This document shows positions 16,567 to 26,601 of a stretch of DNA of 64,000 nt, in pieces. The stretch's first letter is position 1. Every line of letters begins with the position of its first letter. The notes beneath the pieces were generated by a model. It saw only the letters and a list, made by a program, of their open reading frames with translations, ran no database searches and had not been told where the DNA came from. Position numbers and translations under genes: made by a program. Source of the stretch: Acaryochloris sp. CCMEE 5410 (lineage in GTDB: Bacteria; Cyanobacteriota; Cyanobacteriia; Thermosynechococcales; Thermosynechococcaceae); NCBI RefSeq assembly GCF_000238775.2, contig NZ_AFEJ02000005.1, forward strand, positions 186,001 to 250,000. Direction: 5' to 3'.

Positions 16567-17082
16567 ATGATGGTGTCCATCGAGCCTATTACTCCAGCAT
16601 CAACAGTAACTTTTCGGGAAGTGAGGCTGTCTGCATTACGAGAGTCCCCCTCAGCTTTTGGGTCAACGTATGCTGAAGAATTGAAGCTGTCAGATGTTGA
16701 ATGGCAGCAGCGCGCAGAACGATGCTCTGGTGACAATTCTGTTGGCTACCTAGCGATTGATAGTGGTCAGCCATGTGGCATTGTGGCCTGTTTCCTTCAT
16801 CCAGAGGATTTGACATCAGCTCACTTAGCTTCAATGTGGGTTACCCCGAATTATCGTAGCAAAGGTGTGGGGCAACTTCTTGTTCGCACTGTTTTTAAGT
16901 GGATAGAAGCCCATCATGTCATAACATTGATCCTAACGGTGACTTCGAGCAACGATAGAGCTATTCGCTTTTATGAGCGCCTTGGGTTTGTGAAGACTGG
17001 AAATATCGAGCCATACCCAAATGACCCCGCGCTCTTTGAATACGAGATGGTCCGCTTCTTCAAGGATATCCAGGAGTGTTGA
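16567..17082 (+). CDS. GNAT-family N-acetyltransferase
   Basis: 171 residues. The acetyl-CoA loop is visible in VTPNYRSKGVGQLLVR (motif A, Q/RxxGxG/A type), followed by TVTSSNDRAIRFYERLGF (motif B). The substrate is unknown; such enzymes acetylate small amines, protein N-termini or antibiotics. The opening TFREVRLSALRESPSAFGST is common to small-molecule GNATs. Confidence 0.88.
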   Translation: MMVSIEPITPASTVTFREVRLSALRESPSAFGSTYAEELKLSDVEWQQRAERCSGDNSVGYLAIDSGQPCGIVACFLHPEDLTSAHLASMWVTPNYRSKGVGQLLVRTVFKWIEAHHVITLILTVTSSNDRAIRFYERLGFVKTGNIEPYPNDPALFEYEMVRFFKDIQEC

Positions 17083-17337
17083 AATCGTTACTACCATCTC
17101 CCTTGAGCAGATAGCTCTGATAACAGTAGAACGAGGGATAGCTGTCTGGGATCGGGCCTTTACTATCGATGCATAGGATTTGCCCGCTAGGAACTCAGCC
17201 GCGAATAAGTCTGCAAGTTGGGCTTGCTGCGACATCGGGTTTAGTTAAGAGAACTACTTTTTGATGCGATGTGACGATTTAAACAGGTATGACGGGTAAG
17301 AGCAAGCGATTATAGAAATCTTGAAGAATGAGTGCTT

Positions 17338-18312
17338 TTACTCACACTCTGAAATAAGGGATTCAAGTTGATTAGTTAGTGATTCAACTTTTTTGCGAAT
17401 CTTTTTGTCCTTTAATAATTTTGGACTTGTAGCTCTTTTTAATACAGCTCTAGCTCGATCGCGCAGAATAATTTCTTCGCTACTATTTGTCTTGCTTGAG
17501 ACAGTAGTAATGAGACTCTGAAGTTGTTTAACAGTAAGCTCTTCTGCAACAACACGTTTTAGTAATTCTTCTCGAATGTCTTCGTCTTTAACTCTAGCTA
17601 TGCGGATTGCTTTCGTATATGAGACTTTTCCTGATTCAAGAAATGTAACTACATCAGTAGGTAGATTGATGAGTTGCAGTTTGTTAGCAACGAAAGACTT
17701 CCAGTTTAGTCCCATCTCTTCAAAGACAGAAAGAATAAATCTTTTTTGCTCATCGTTGATAATAACGTTATTATCGCTACGACGGTTTTCTGCGTTAAAG
17801 AGTGAAGTCAAGATCTGAGCAACTTCGTCGTTACTCATTTGAAGGCCAGTTGATAGAAGTTGGATGATTCCACGAGTACGTTCAAAAGGATTAATGTCTG
17901 ACCGTGCTTCATTCTCGATAATTGCTATTTTTAGTGCAATGAGATCATCAACTTCATCAACTTTTGCTGGCACCATCCGATGGCCTAACTCTTCAGCGGC
18001 AAGTCTACGTTGCGAACCTGCAATTAGCTCAAAATACTTACCTTTGCCAGGTATCGGTCTTAATAATAGCGGCTCTCTAATACCAACAGATTGAATCGTA
18101 GCCTTGATTTGTTCGATTTTCTCTCGATCGTAATAAAGCCTAAGCTGAAATTCAGGGAGAATAATTTTATCAAGCTTTATTTCCACAATTGGAGACTTAC
18201 TCCAAGCAGGCTGGCCTTTGGAATTAAGAAGATCATCGTTAAGTACAAAGCTCTCTAAAGCAGCTTCAGTATCTTTTCCCTTCCTGAGAGTAAGCGAACG
18301 ACGGCTAGCCAT
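17338..18312 (-). CDS. parB: ParB-family plasmid partition protein
   Basis: About 324 residues from the ATG at 18312, which overlaps the parA stop. The ParB/Srx CTP-binding domain spans residues 40-145 with IQSVGIREPLLLRP and the GSQRRLAAEEL box (GxxRR). A central helix-turn-helix region follows, then a charged C-terminal dimerisation part. ParB loads at parS as a CTP-dependent clamp and works with ParA to segregate the plasmid. The gene contains a copy of the 18-bp palindrome also present upstream of parA. An alternative upstream start would lie at 18345. Confidence 0.92.
   Translation of the reverse strand: MASRRSLTLRKGKDTEAALESFVLNDDLLNSKGQPAWSKSPIVEIKLDKIILPEFQLRLYYDREKIEQIKATIQSVGIREPLLLRPIPGKGKYFELIAGSQRRLAAEELGHRMVPAKVDEVDDLIALKIAIIENEARSDINPFERTRGIIQLLSTGLQMSNDEVAQILTSLFNAENRRSDNNVIINDEQKRFILSVFEEMGLNWKSFVANKLQLINLPTDVVTFLESGKVSYTKAIRIARVKDEDIREELLKRVVAEELTVKQLQSLITTVSSKTNSSEEIILRDRARAVLKRATSPKLLKDKKIRKKVESLTNQLESLISECE
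17758..17775. repeat. parS-like palindrome inside parB
   Basis: Perfect 18-bp palindrome GATAATAACGTTATTATC, identical to the copy at 19124-19141. It encodes part of DNNVIIN in ParB. Identity between a coding and a non-coding copy implies that the DNA sequence itself is selected. Candidate centromere site. Confidence 0.75.
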
Positions 18313-19078
18313 TAATGATCCTCGTGATTTCTTCAAAAAGTTCACAATACTCGTTTCGAGCCATTTCTATAGGAGTGAAGTTTTTGGTTTTCTTTTTTAA
18401 CTTTCTCTTTCTGCGATTTTCTTCTAGGCGTTGTACTTCTCTAATCGCTGTAGTTCTCTGGCCTGGAGTATCCATTATGCATGTTCTTTGATGGATGACT
18501 GTATCAAGAGGGAACACATGCTTCCTGGTATTTTCATCTTTGTCTGCCGCTTCAAGAGCTTCCCGTAATAAGATGGTGCCTTCCTCAGCACGATTAAAGA
18601 ATAGAACGGCTTTAGGTAAGCCCCCTCTAATGTCTTGTGCAACTTCGACCATTTCAATAGTTTCATCGTTGCTATCCAGATCTAGTTGTGAGGTTTGACA
18701 TGGAATGACAACAATATCGCAACGGCTCAAAATTGCTCTGGATACATCTTCCATACTTCCAGGAGCATCTACGATGACATAATCAAATTGTTCTTTTACG
18801 TTTGGCAGCTCTCTCAGAAGCGTTCTTGCTTCACCCATGACTGTATATTCTATTTCTGGACTGATTGCTGAGAGCCATTTTGAACTGCTTCTTTGGGCAT
18901 CTGCATCTATAAATCCTACAGAGCCAAATTGCTCAAACCAATCACGAGCATGTGTGGCTGTGGTGGTTTTGCCAACTCCACCTTTCTGGCTGAGAAAAGC
19001 AATAATTACGGGTTTAGTGGGGGGTATAAACTTCTTTTTCTTAGTGCTCAATTGCTTATCTCTTGTAGCTGTGATCAT
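18305..19078 (-). CDS. parA: ParA-family partition ATPase
   Basis: 257 residues from the ATG at 19078, preceded by AGAGG. The deviant Walker A is KGGVGKTTTATHA near residue 33, Walker A' is FIDADAQRSSSKW, and Walker B is YVIVDAPGS. The N-terminal extension is short, so it is Ib/III-like or a minimal ParA without an obvious operator-binding HTH. It forms an ATP-dependent gradient on the nucleoid that positions ParB-bound plasmids. Its stop overlaps the parB start (GGATCATTAATGGCTAG). Confidence 0.93.
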   Translation of the reverse strand: MITATRDKQLSTKKKKFIPPTKPVIIAFLSQKGGVGKTTTATHARDWFEQFGSVGFIDADAQRSSSKWLSAISPEIEYTVMGEARTLLRELPNVKEQFDYVIVDAPGSMEDVSRAILSRCDIVVIPCQTSQLDLDSNDETIEMVEVAQDIRGGLPKAVLFFNRAEEGTILLREALEAADKDENTRKHVFPLDTVIHQRTCIMDTPGQRTTAIREVQRLEENRRKRKLKKKTKNFTPIEMARNEYCELFEEITRIING

Positions 19079-19123
19079 TAATATGCCTCTAAATGAGCCA
19101 AAAATATTCACAAAACCTGAAAG

Positions 19124-19141
19124 GATAATAACGTTATTATC
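19124..19141. promoter_or_regulatory. parS-like palindrome upstream of parA
   Basis: Perfect 18-bp palindrome GATAATAACGTTATTATC, 45 bp upstream of the parA start. It may be a centromere for ParB, an operator for autoregulation, or both. Its twin lies within parB. Confidence 0.75.
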
Positions 19142-19243
19142 AGATTTGTCAAGATGTGAGATGTATTATGAAAATGTCAGAGATGTTCAAGTATACGAGA
19201 GTTCTATCTCTCACTTCTCCGAAAGTTCCACGGCATAACTGGA

Positions 19244-19429
19244 TCACTCTGGCTCTAAATATTGAGCTTTTTCTTTCAACAATGCCTTCACCGTGCGAAC
19301 AGTATTAATCGCTGCTCCAGTCCGCTCACCTGCTTTGAATAAGGACAAAACTTCGTTCAATGTCTGCGAGTCCATTCCTATTCGATCATTTTTGTTGAGC
19401 AACTCGTTTAGTGTCAATTTAATATCCAC
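19244..19429 (-). CDS. Small hypothetical protein
   Basis: 61 residues from a GTG at 19429. Helical and charged (LTLNELLNKNDRIGMDSQTL). It lies between the SNF2 helicase and parA on the same strand. It has the size of a small regulator or antitoxin, but no toxin partner or DNA-binding motif is seen. Confidence 0.45.
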   Translation of the reverse strand: MDIKLTLNELLNKNDRIGMDSQTLNEVLSLFKAGERTGAAINTVRTVKALLKEKAQYLEPE

Positions 19430-19489
19430 CCTAAACCAGTTATATGTAGATAGTGAACTGGTTGTTCATATTTGCCTAGGATCTTATGA

Positions 19490-22400
19490 TCAGTTTTGCT
19501 TCATGAGCCTTAGCAGTTCATCAGTGCTTACCTTGCCACTCATGTCGGCCCCTTCTAAGAGACTATCTGCCAAGTCTCGCTTTTGGTTGTGCAGTTCAAC
19601 AATTTTTTCTTCAATCGTACCCTTTGCTACAAGTCGATAAATTGTAACGGGACGCTGTTGACCAATCCGATGAGCCCGATCTGAAGCTTGGTCTTCCACG
19701 GCAGGGTTCCACCAAGGATCCATATGAATGACATAGTCTGCAGCCGTAAGATTTAACCCAGTGCCTCCTGCTTTAAGGCTAATCAAGAAAATCTCACCCT
19801 CTCCGGCTTGGAAAGCATCCACTCGTTTATGTCGGTCTTTCGCTGGGGTACTGCCGTCTAGATATTGATATGGGACTTGTTGTTCATCTAAGAAACGGCG
19901 AATTATTTCGAGATGATCTACAAACTGGCTAAAGACTAGTGCCTTATGATTGTTATCGAGCAATTCATTGAGTACCTCTGCAAAGAGCTGCAACTTAGCA
20001 CTAGGTAAATCCGTCTCTGGAAGGACCAAGCGAGGATTACAACAAGCCCTTCTCAAGCGCATCAATTCAGCAAGAACCTGGATATGTTTCGGACCATCAG
20101 CAGCGTCACTCTCGTTGAGTTTAGCCAATGCGTCCTGTCGTAAAGCCTCATAAAAGGCAAACTCTTCTGGGCTTAAATCGACTTGTAGAACAATTTCAGT
20201 TCGAGAGGGCAATTCCTCTAAGACTTGGCTTTTCGTTCGCCTAAGAATGAATGGCTGGATTAACTTCTTCAAGTAATTCCGAGCAGCTTTATCTTGGTAC
20301 CGTTCAATCGGTATGGCAAAACGTTGATTAAAGCTATCTAAAGATCCCAACAATCCAGGATTGATGAAACGAAACAGGTTCCATAATTCACCCAAATGAT
20401 TTTCAATCGGGGTGCCCGTCGTAATAATCTTCAATTCACCCTGGAGTTTCATAGCGGCTTGAGATCGTTTCGTTGAAAAATTCTTAATCGCTTGGGCCTC
20501 ATCTAGAACAATTGTTTGCCACCTCACCTGAGCTAACATCTCAGCCACTTCCGCTTGCTGCAAGAGCCCGTAGCTACAAATAAGCATGTCAAAGGGCTTG
20601 AGATGCTCTAATAACTGTTGCCGATTACTATTGTCAAATTGCAGTGGTGTGAGAGTGGGAGCATATCTTTTGGCCTCCTTGTTCCAATTCATGCCAACAG
20701 AGGTGGGAGCCACAATCAGAGTTGGACCATGAGGGGCACGGGTAAGAATCACAGCGAGTGCCTGCAGAGTTTTTCCAAGACCCATGTCGTCTGCAAGACA
20801 AGCTCCAACTCCCCAATGGGAAAGTTTAGCCAACCAGCGAAATCCTTCAATTTGATAGTCTCGCAATTGGACTTGCAATGTTGAAGGAATCTCAGGTTCA
20901 AAATTTTTTAACTGTTGTAGCCTTTGTTTTTGGTCACGCCAGTGTTTATCCGCTTGCAGGTCTCCTACATCTTCAACCAGATCCTCTAGGGCTACTGAGG
21001 CTAGAGGGTGAAACCTTAAACCCTTCCCATGCACTTCAGACAAAGCCTGCAATTCCGCCAGCCGTTTGCGAAAAGACTGGGTTAGGGCCAGAAACTGACC
21101 TTCTCCCAGTTTGATAAACCGCCCAGAGGTCTCATCGAGCAAAGCCAATAGCTTTTGCAGGTCTAGGACAAGACTGTTATCAACATTCACCTCACCTTGG
21201 ATCGCAAACCAATCCTTTTGTTGCTGGATCTTCAATCTAAAATGCTCTAAGTCTGCTCGATGTGATATCCGAAATTTTTCACCTTCGGGCCATTCCACGA
21301 TGATTTGGTCAGAGATGGATTGTAGATCGTAGAGGAGTTCTAAACAGTCTTCTGGCTCCGTGATAAGCCACTCCCCATGTTCATCTCCATATTGGTTCAG
21401 GGTGGGGCATGAATTGATGGTCTTCTGTGCCAACTGATCCTCTTTCTCTAAATCACGATTGGTTTGCAACCGCCTACCTTCAATTTCAGCAATCACCGTG
21501 CTGCCCCCAGATCCAGGTGGGAAATAAGAACCACAGTTCCCAAAAGGCCGAACCCTAATCATGGCTTTGAGTCCATCTCCTGCAGGTAGAAGATGAATAT
21601 GGGGGATCGAATGGGCAGCCACTAGCTCAGTGTTTTCAGTACCACCACCGATATCCGATTGAACTGTAACAAGTCCAGATATTGAGCTGATAGCTGAAAG
21701 AACTTGCTCTTTAGCCGTCTTGGGTACATTGAGGCAATTGTACGTCCCCAGGATCTTGGCAATGCGACGGTGACTTTCATTGATTTCAATCACTTTCAGG
21801 CGGGTGGGGGTTTCCTGTATGACTAGAATGTCTTTCGCTCTGGGTATTTGAGGATGTAGTTCTAAAGTGAGCTTTCCCTGATCTCGTTCTTTGACCAATA
21901 GTTCCGGTTCACCTTTAAGGATATCGATGCGGGTGGAGGGTAGACCCGCCCAAAAAACTGCGGGGTGACCCACCAAATGAGTTATGGCTTGTTCCTTGAA
22001 TTGATATTCCGTTTTATGGTAGCCAAAATAGTAACTCACTTCGTCTTCAATCTCAGCACAAGTTTTCAAGTCTTGGGTTGTGAGATAGCCCAGGGTTTTA
22101 GGTTGATTGAACAGACGGCTCAGGGCAATCTTGCGCCCCTTGCTCCATCCTCCCTTGGCATTTCGTTTCTGTTCTTTGGGTTCGAGTGTGACATTCCCCG
22201 ATTCGATAGACACAAACCAAGCCAGCCGAGAAATGGCTCCTGTTTTGTCAGTTAACAGGAATTCGGAATTTAACTGTTCTAAGGCTTTTAAACTGAGCTG
22301 CCAATCCTCCTGGGCAGTGATTAAGCTAGCTAGTGGAAACTGAGGTAACGGTAGGTCAGGCAACTTTGGTTTAGAAGCAGGTTGTTCAGAAGTCAGTTGT

Positions 22401-23710
22401 TCGATTAAAGCTTTTGTTTCAGAAGCCAGCCAACCATATCCAGAGCTATTTGCTTGATGACAATATGGATCAAGGACTTTGACTAGGGTTGTTTTTACTG
22501 GGCTTGGATCAACCCAATGGACACATAACGCACTGATCAGGGTTTGTAAGCTTTGACCAGATTGGTAGGGCAGCACAGAGGTATTGATTACTGAGTTTTG
22601 GTAGGATAAGTCACCTTGTTGAACCAATAGGACTTTTTTGAGCAGGGAATAAATCTCAGAGAGCCAATGGTCTTCGGATTCATGAATCAAGTTGATATAG
22701 CTCATCGCTGAACTAAGTGATGCCCTGGATCCTTCATGGAGGAGTGTTAATACATAGAAAATGCCGCTGATGGACTCAAAATAAACTTTGCGTTTGCTAG
22801 TGAGTTTCCTTAGTGCTTTTAATGCCTCCTCATAAGCAGCCATCGCGGCATCAAAATTACCCTCCAAACAGGCCAACCATCCTTGGATAGCCAGTGCATC
22901 ATGTTTATAGTCTGCTGGGATATCAACGAGACAGGCTTTAGCTTCTTCAAGCCGTCCTCTTAATATCAGTTGTTCGGCTAGGACAATACTGAGATAGTTT
23001 CCACCCACGTCCTCACAAATTTCAATGAGAACCTCTAACTTGTCTTCAGCAGGGAACAGCAGGAGGGAATCGGTGAGTAACCCATTAACCAGAAATAGAT
23101 CAGCTAGTTCCATGGGAATGGTCCAAAACCAGTACTGATCAAAGGGATTATTACAAACGAGGTCAAGAACCTCATCTAACGCAATCTTGTCACTCCTGTA
23201 GCCGTAGGCATAGTAATCTTGGCAATACTCAGCAATGGCTTCAAAATCTTTCTGATAAAAGCCCATGCGAAAAGCACGGATAAATTCCTGGTAATCATTA
23301 AAGCCCCGTCCTTTACCATTCCATCCTGGCTTAAATGGAATAATGGATTCTACCGCTTCAACCATTGCCTTGAACTTACCTTTGGTCACGGCATCTCTGG
23401 TGGCAATCTCAATGATTAAGGGGTGAACTCGGAGCTTATTATTCTCCATCAATAGAACTTCTAAGTTGAGGAGATTTTCCATGTAAGGCCGGATGGTTGA
23501 GCTGGTCAGCTTTTTTTGCTTTGGGCTAAGGGTTCCTATCTTTGCCAAGCAAGATAACAAAGCCGTGCGGCTTGTGGCTGTGAAAATAACTGAAACAGCT
23601 TGAATAATTTCTCGTTCTAGATCAGAAAGCTGTTCATACTTTTTGACTAGGCTGGCTCTAACGGCGGATAGATCTTCCTGGATCAAGGGGGGATTCGTGG
23701 ATAAGGTCAC
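19490..23710 (-). CDS. SNF2-family helicase, 1406 residues
   Basis: The C-terminal third is a Swi2/Snf2 ATPase: motif I ADDMGLGKTLQALAV near residue 970, motif II DEAQAIKNFSTKRSQ near 1065, TGTPIENHLGELWNLFRFINPG, LRRTKSQV, and motif VI DRAHRIGQQRPVTIYRL near 1350. Bacterial Snf2 enzymes translocate on duplex DNA and displace or remodel bound proteins such as RNA polymerase. Residues 150-450 look like helical repeats, and the middle resembles the bacterial SNF2-associated domain. The start is a GTG at 23710. It is not beside recognised restriction or defence genes. Confidence 0.93.
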   Translation of the reverse strand: MTLSTNPPLIQEDLSAVRASLVKKYEQLSDLEREIIQAVSVIFTATSRTALLSCLAKIGTLSPKQKKLTSSTIRPYMENLLNLEVLLMENNKLRVHPLIIEIATRDAVTKGKFKAMVEAVESIIPFKPGWNGKGRGFNDYQEFIRAFRMGFYQKDFEAIAEYCQDYYAYGYRSDKIALDEVLDLVCNNPFDQYWFWTIPMELADLFLVNGLLTDSLLLFPAEDKLEVLIEICEDVGGNYLSIVLAEQLILRGRLEEAKACLVDIPADYKHDALAIQGWLACLEGNFDAAMAAYEEALKALRKLTSKRKVYFESISGIFYVLTLLHEGSRASLSSAMSYINLIHESEDHWLSEIYSLLKKVLLVQQGDLSYQNSVINTSVLPYQSGQSLQTLISALCVHWVDPSPVKTTLVKVLDPYCHQANSSGYGWLASETKALIEQLTSEQPASKPKLPDLPLPQFPLASLITAQEDWQLSLKALEQLNSEFLLTDKTGAISRLAWFVSIESGNVTLEPKEQKRNAKGGWSKGRKIALSRLFNQPKTLGYLTTQDLKTCAEIEDEVSYYFGYHKTEYQFKEQAITHLVGHPAVFWAGLPSTRIDILKGEPELLVKERDQGKLTLELHPQIPRAKDILVIQETPTRLKVIEINESHRRIAKILGTYNCLNVPKTAKEQVLSAISSISGLVTVQSDIGGGTENTELVAAHSIPHIHLLPAGDGLKAMIRVRPFGNCGSYFPPGSGGSTVIAEIEGRRLQTNRDLEKEDQLAQKTINSCPTLNQYGDEHGEWLITEPEDCLELLYDLQSISDQIIVEWPEGEKFRISHRADLEHFRLKIQQQKDWFAIQGEVNVDNSLVLDLQKLLALLDETSGRFIKLGEGQFLALTQSFRKRLAELQALSEVHGKGLRFHPLASVALEDLVEDVGDLQADKHWRDQKQRLQQLKNFEPEIPSTLQVQLRDYQIEGFRWLAKLSHWGVGACLADDMGLGKTLQALAVILTRAPHGPTLIVAPTSVGMNWNKEAKRYAPTLTPLQFDNSNRQQLLEHLKPFDMLICSYGLLQQAEVAEMLAQVRWQTIVLDEAQAIKNFSTKRSQAAMKLQGELKIITTGTPIENHLGELWNLFRFINPGLLGSLDSFNQRFAIPIERYQDKAARNYLKKLIQPFILRRTKSQVLEELPSRTEIVLQVDLSPEEFAFYEALRQDALAKLNESDAADGPKHIQVLAELMRLRRACCNPRLVLPETDLPSAKLQLFAEVLNELLDNNHKALVFSQFVDHLEIIRRFLDEQQVPYQYLDGSTPAKDRHKRVDAFQAGEGEIFLISLKAGGTGLNLTAADYVIHMDPWWNPAVEDQASDRAHRIGQQRPVTIYRLVAKGTIEEKIVELHNQKRDLADSLLEGADMSGKVSTDELLRLMKQN

Positions 23711-24235
23711 GTCGGCAAAGGAGTGGCTAGTATCTTAACCAGTTTAGACTGGGTCTCCATTACTCATTGATCTGGAACAACTTATTTAAGTTGTCTTCAC
23801 CGAATCCATTGACTCCCTCCCTGGCATCAAGGTGAGAGGATAGAGAAATTTGGCTTAGTGTTCGTCAACGGCTGTTTCCATACCCATAGAAACATGCACC
23901 GAAAAATATTCACCAAATCAGTCAGTAGCTACAGCACTGGTTCCCTCAAACCAATGCAGGAGTAAGGAAACATGGCAAAATTTACATGTGGTATTAGGCT
24001 TACAAGCTAATATTTCAGGTTATTTTAGATAAAAACCCGAAATCACTAGACTGATACTCATGCACTTCGGTTATGAGATACTGCATGGATAGTGAGGAGT
24101 TTTAATATCAGTAGGTTCTGATTGTGCAACTTAGCTGGTAGAGATTTTAACCCAACCAGTTGAATTGATTAAGAAGGAAAGACAAATCCAACTGTCGTCT
24201 CAGTAAACCTTGGGAATCTCAAGGAGCAGCAGAAT
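23711..24235. other. Divergent intergenic region, 525 bp
   Basis: Lies between the SNF2 helicase and the molybdopterin oxidoreductase. It should contain both promoters; I see no repeat, palindrome or RNA that I can name. AAGGAG at 24221-24226 is the ribosome-binding site of the next gene. Confidence 0.4.
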
Positions 24236-26590
24236 ATGGCAGAGCGAAAAATGTCCGGCAGTCAAAGCTTCAAAACCTCAGAGAGAGTAACTGAGCTAAA
24301 TACCTCCTCAACCCAAATTCCGAAAATGGGCGGTGGGATGCCCCTCGTCAGGTATTGGGTTGATAAGATGGCATCCCCCAAGGGTGTTCAAATTTGGAAA
24401 AAACTGATGCACAAGAGTGCATGTCTATCTTGTGCCTGGGGCACAGGTGGGCAAAAAGGCGCTTTCATGAACGAGCTTGAGGAGCCCTTACAACGATGTG
24501 TGAAAAGCTTGGAGGCCATCGCCTCGGAACTCCAACCGGGGGTGAAACCCCACTTCTTTGAAGAATACCCTCTATACCATCTGCAGACACTCACCTCAAT
24601 GGAGTGTGACCGCTTGGGTCGGCTGAGTTTTCCAGTGATTTATCGAGCCGGAAAGTCACACTTTGAACCTATCTCATGGGATGAGATTTATCAGATCGCT
24701 GAGACAGCCTTTAGACAACCACCGCATCGGGTTGCGTCCTATAGCTCTGGTCGCTCCTCTAATGAAGCTGCCTATCTGTTGCAATTAATGATCCGAGCAT
24801 TAGGGTCAAATAACCTCGCGGACTGCTCTGACTTATGCCATGCCCCTTCATCCGTCAGCCTAAGCACTGTCTTTGGGACAGGTACCTCCCTGGTGAGTTT
24901 GGAGAGTTTGCAGCAAGCTGATGGCATTGTTTTAGTGGGGTCTAATGCTCCTGCAAACCATCCCCGGTTAATGAATGAGTTGATCAAGCTAAATGAGCGC
25001 GGGGGGACCGTGATTGTAATCAATCCCCTACGAGAAGTGGGTTTAATGAAATTTGGCTCTCCCGCCTTTCCGCTATCATCTCTCGTCCAAGGGTCAAAGA
25101 TTTCCTCCTTATTCCTACAGCCCATTCCTGGTAGTGATTTAGCGCTATTCATGGGCATTCAGAAAGTACTTCTAGAGCGAGAATGGATTCAATTCGACTT
25201 TCTCCAGTCTCATACAGATAATTGGCAAGAAGTTGTTGAGCGAGTCAAGGCAACGGATTGGGCTACCCTGACCAACATCTGTGGCATTTCCAAAGAAGAA
25301 ATGGAAACAGCTACTGAGATGATCCATCAGTGTGATCGCGTCGTCTTTGCCTGGGCTATGGGCGTCACCCAACATACCAACAGTGTTGATACCATTTTCA
25401 GTATTGCCAACACCGCTTTGATGACGGGGAATGTGGGCAAGTTAGGGGCTGGATTGATGCCCATTCGTGGTCATTCCAATGTCCAGGGGTTTGGGTCGAT
25501 GGGTGTGACCGTTCGTTTGAAAACGGAAATTCGGGAAGCCTTAGAGAAACTATTGGAGCGTTCTCTCAAACGAGAACCCGGCTATGATGCCCGCGCTCTG
25601 ATTGAAGCTGCAGCAGTAGGCCAAGTGGATACCCTGCTGTGTTTAGGTGGAAATCTATATGCCGCGAACCCTGATTTAGTTCAAGCCAAACGGGCCTTGA
25701 GCCAAATTGATACCATTATCTATTTGGCCACTAAGCCCAATCTGGGTCATTTTCACGGTCTTGCCGCCAAGAATACCCTAATTATTCCGGTCTATGCCCG
25801 ATTTGAGAATCCTCACAAAACCACCACCGAATCAGGAAATAACTTCGTCAGACTCAACGATGAAGGTAGGACACATCTAAAGAATGCTGACCTCACTTCA
25901 GAAGTCGAATTTTTAACAGAGCTGGCTCATCGGTTGCATGGCAGCTCTCCCGTGGATTGGCGAAGGCTACAAGAGACCCGCTATGTTCGGCAACTGATCG
26001 CCCAAACCATTCCCGGATACGAAAAAATAGGTGAGATTGATCAGACCCAAGAAGAATTCACCATTTCAGGACGTATTTTCCTAGAACCCAAATTTCCCAC
26101 TCGAACTGGCAAGGCTCAAATGCAGGTAACGCCTTTACCAACCTTGTCACTACCAACCAGGCAAGAGTTTGGAATAGCACATAACACACCATCGATTGTT
26201 GTGGCCTTGATGACTGGACGTAGCTATTCTCAACACAATACGGTGGTCTACAAAGAGGGTGATCGATACAGAGGCGTCCCGCATCGTTACTGTATTTTAA
26301 TGAATCTCTTAGATGTGCAGCAACGGGGTTGGGTAGAACATCAACGAGTTAACGTGCGCGGAGATGCGGGCCAGCTAAACAATATTGAAATTATCATCGG
26401 TGATGTTCGGGAAGGGGCAGCATTGATGTTTTATCCTGAAGCCAACCTCCTTATGAAAGCAAGTATTGAGCCACGCTCGGGTACGCCTGCTTATAAAAGA
26501 GTACCAGTTGTAGTTTTTTCTGAAATGAGTTCCGGTTATTCCGATGATCCCCTAGCATCACAGGAGCACTCTGATGGATCTTCTGATTGA
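24236..26590 (+). CDS. FdhF/YdeP-type molybdopterin oxidoreductase
   Basis: 784 residues of the formate dehydrogenase-like, YdeP subgroup of molybdopterin enzymes. Early residues carry KSACLSCAWGTGGQKGAF, then SYSSGRSSNEAAYLLQL, DLCHAPSSVSL, VLVGSNAPANHPRLM, GNVGKLGAGLMPIRGHSNVQGFG and a C-terminal MoPterin-binding domain (MTGRSYSQHNTVVYKEG). The enzyme binds a bis-MGD cofactor and transfers electrons; the true substrate of YdeP-type enzymes is not known to me. It is a single chain without hydrogenase or membrane partners here. Confidence 0.9.
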   Translation: MAERKMSGSQSFKTSERVTELNTSSTQIPKMGGGMPLVRYWVDKMASPKGVQIWKKLMHKSACLSCAWGTGGQKGAFMNELEEPLQRCVKSLEAIASELQPGVKPHFFEEYPLYHLQTLTSMECDRLGRLSFPVIYRAGKSHFEPISWDEIYQIAETAFRQPPHRVASYSSGRSSNEAAYLLQLMIRALGSNNLADCSDLCHAPSSVSLSTVFGTGTSLVSLESLQQADGIVLVGSNAPANHPRLMNELIKLNERGGTVIVINPLREVGLMKFGSPAFPLSSLVQGSKISSLFLQPIPGSDLALFMGIQKVLLEREWIQFDFLQSHTDNWQEVVERVKATDWATLTNICGISKEEMETATEMIHQCDRVVFAWAMGVTQHTNSVDTIFSIANTALMTGNVGKLGAGLMPIRGHSNVQGFGSMGVTVRLKTEIREALEKLLERSLKREPGYDARALIEAAAVGQVDTLLCLGGNLYAANPDLVQAKRALSQIDTIIYLATKPNLGHFHGLAAKNTLIIPVYARFENPHKTTTESGNNFVRLNDEGRTHLKNADLTSEVEFLTELAHRLHGSSPVDWRRLQETRYVRQLIAQTIPGYEKIGEIDQTQEEFTISGRIFLEPKFPTRTGKAQMQVTPLPTLSLPTRQEFGIAHNTPSIVVALMTGRSYSQHNTVVYKEGDRYRGVPHRYCILMNLLDVQQRGWVEHQRVNVRGDAGQLNNIEIIIGDVREGAALMFYPEANLLMKASIEPRSGTPAYKRVPVVVFSEMSSGYSDDPLASQEHSDGSSD

Positions 26591-26601
26591 TATCTAGACG
26601 T

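Noticed and set aside
16933-17235. 100-codon minus-strand frame opposite the GNAT gene end
   Set aside because: Most of it is antisense to the GNAT gene; no independent evidence of translation.
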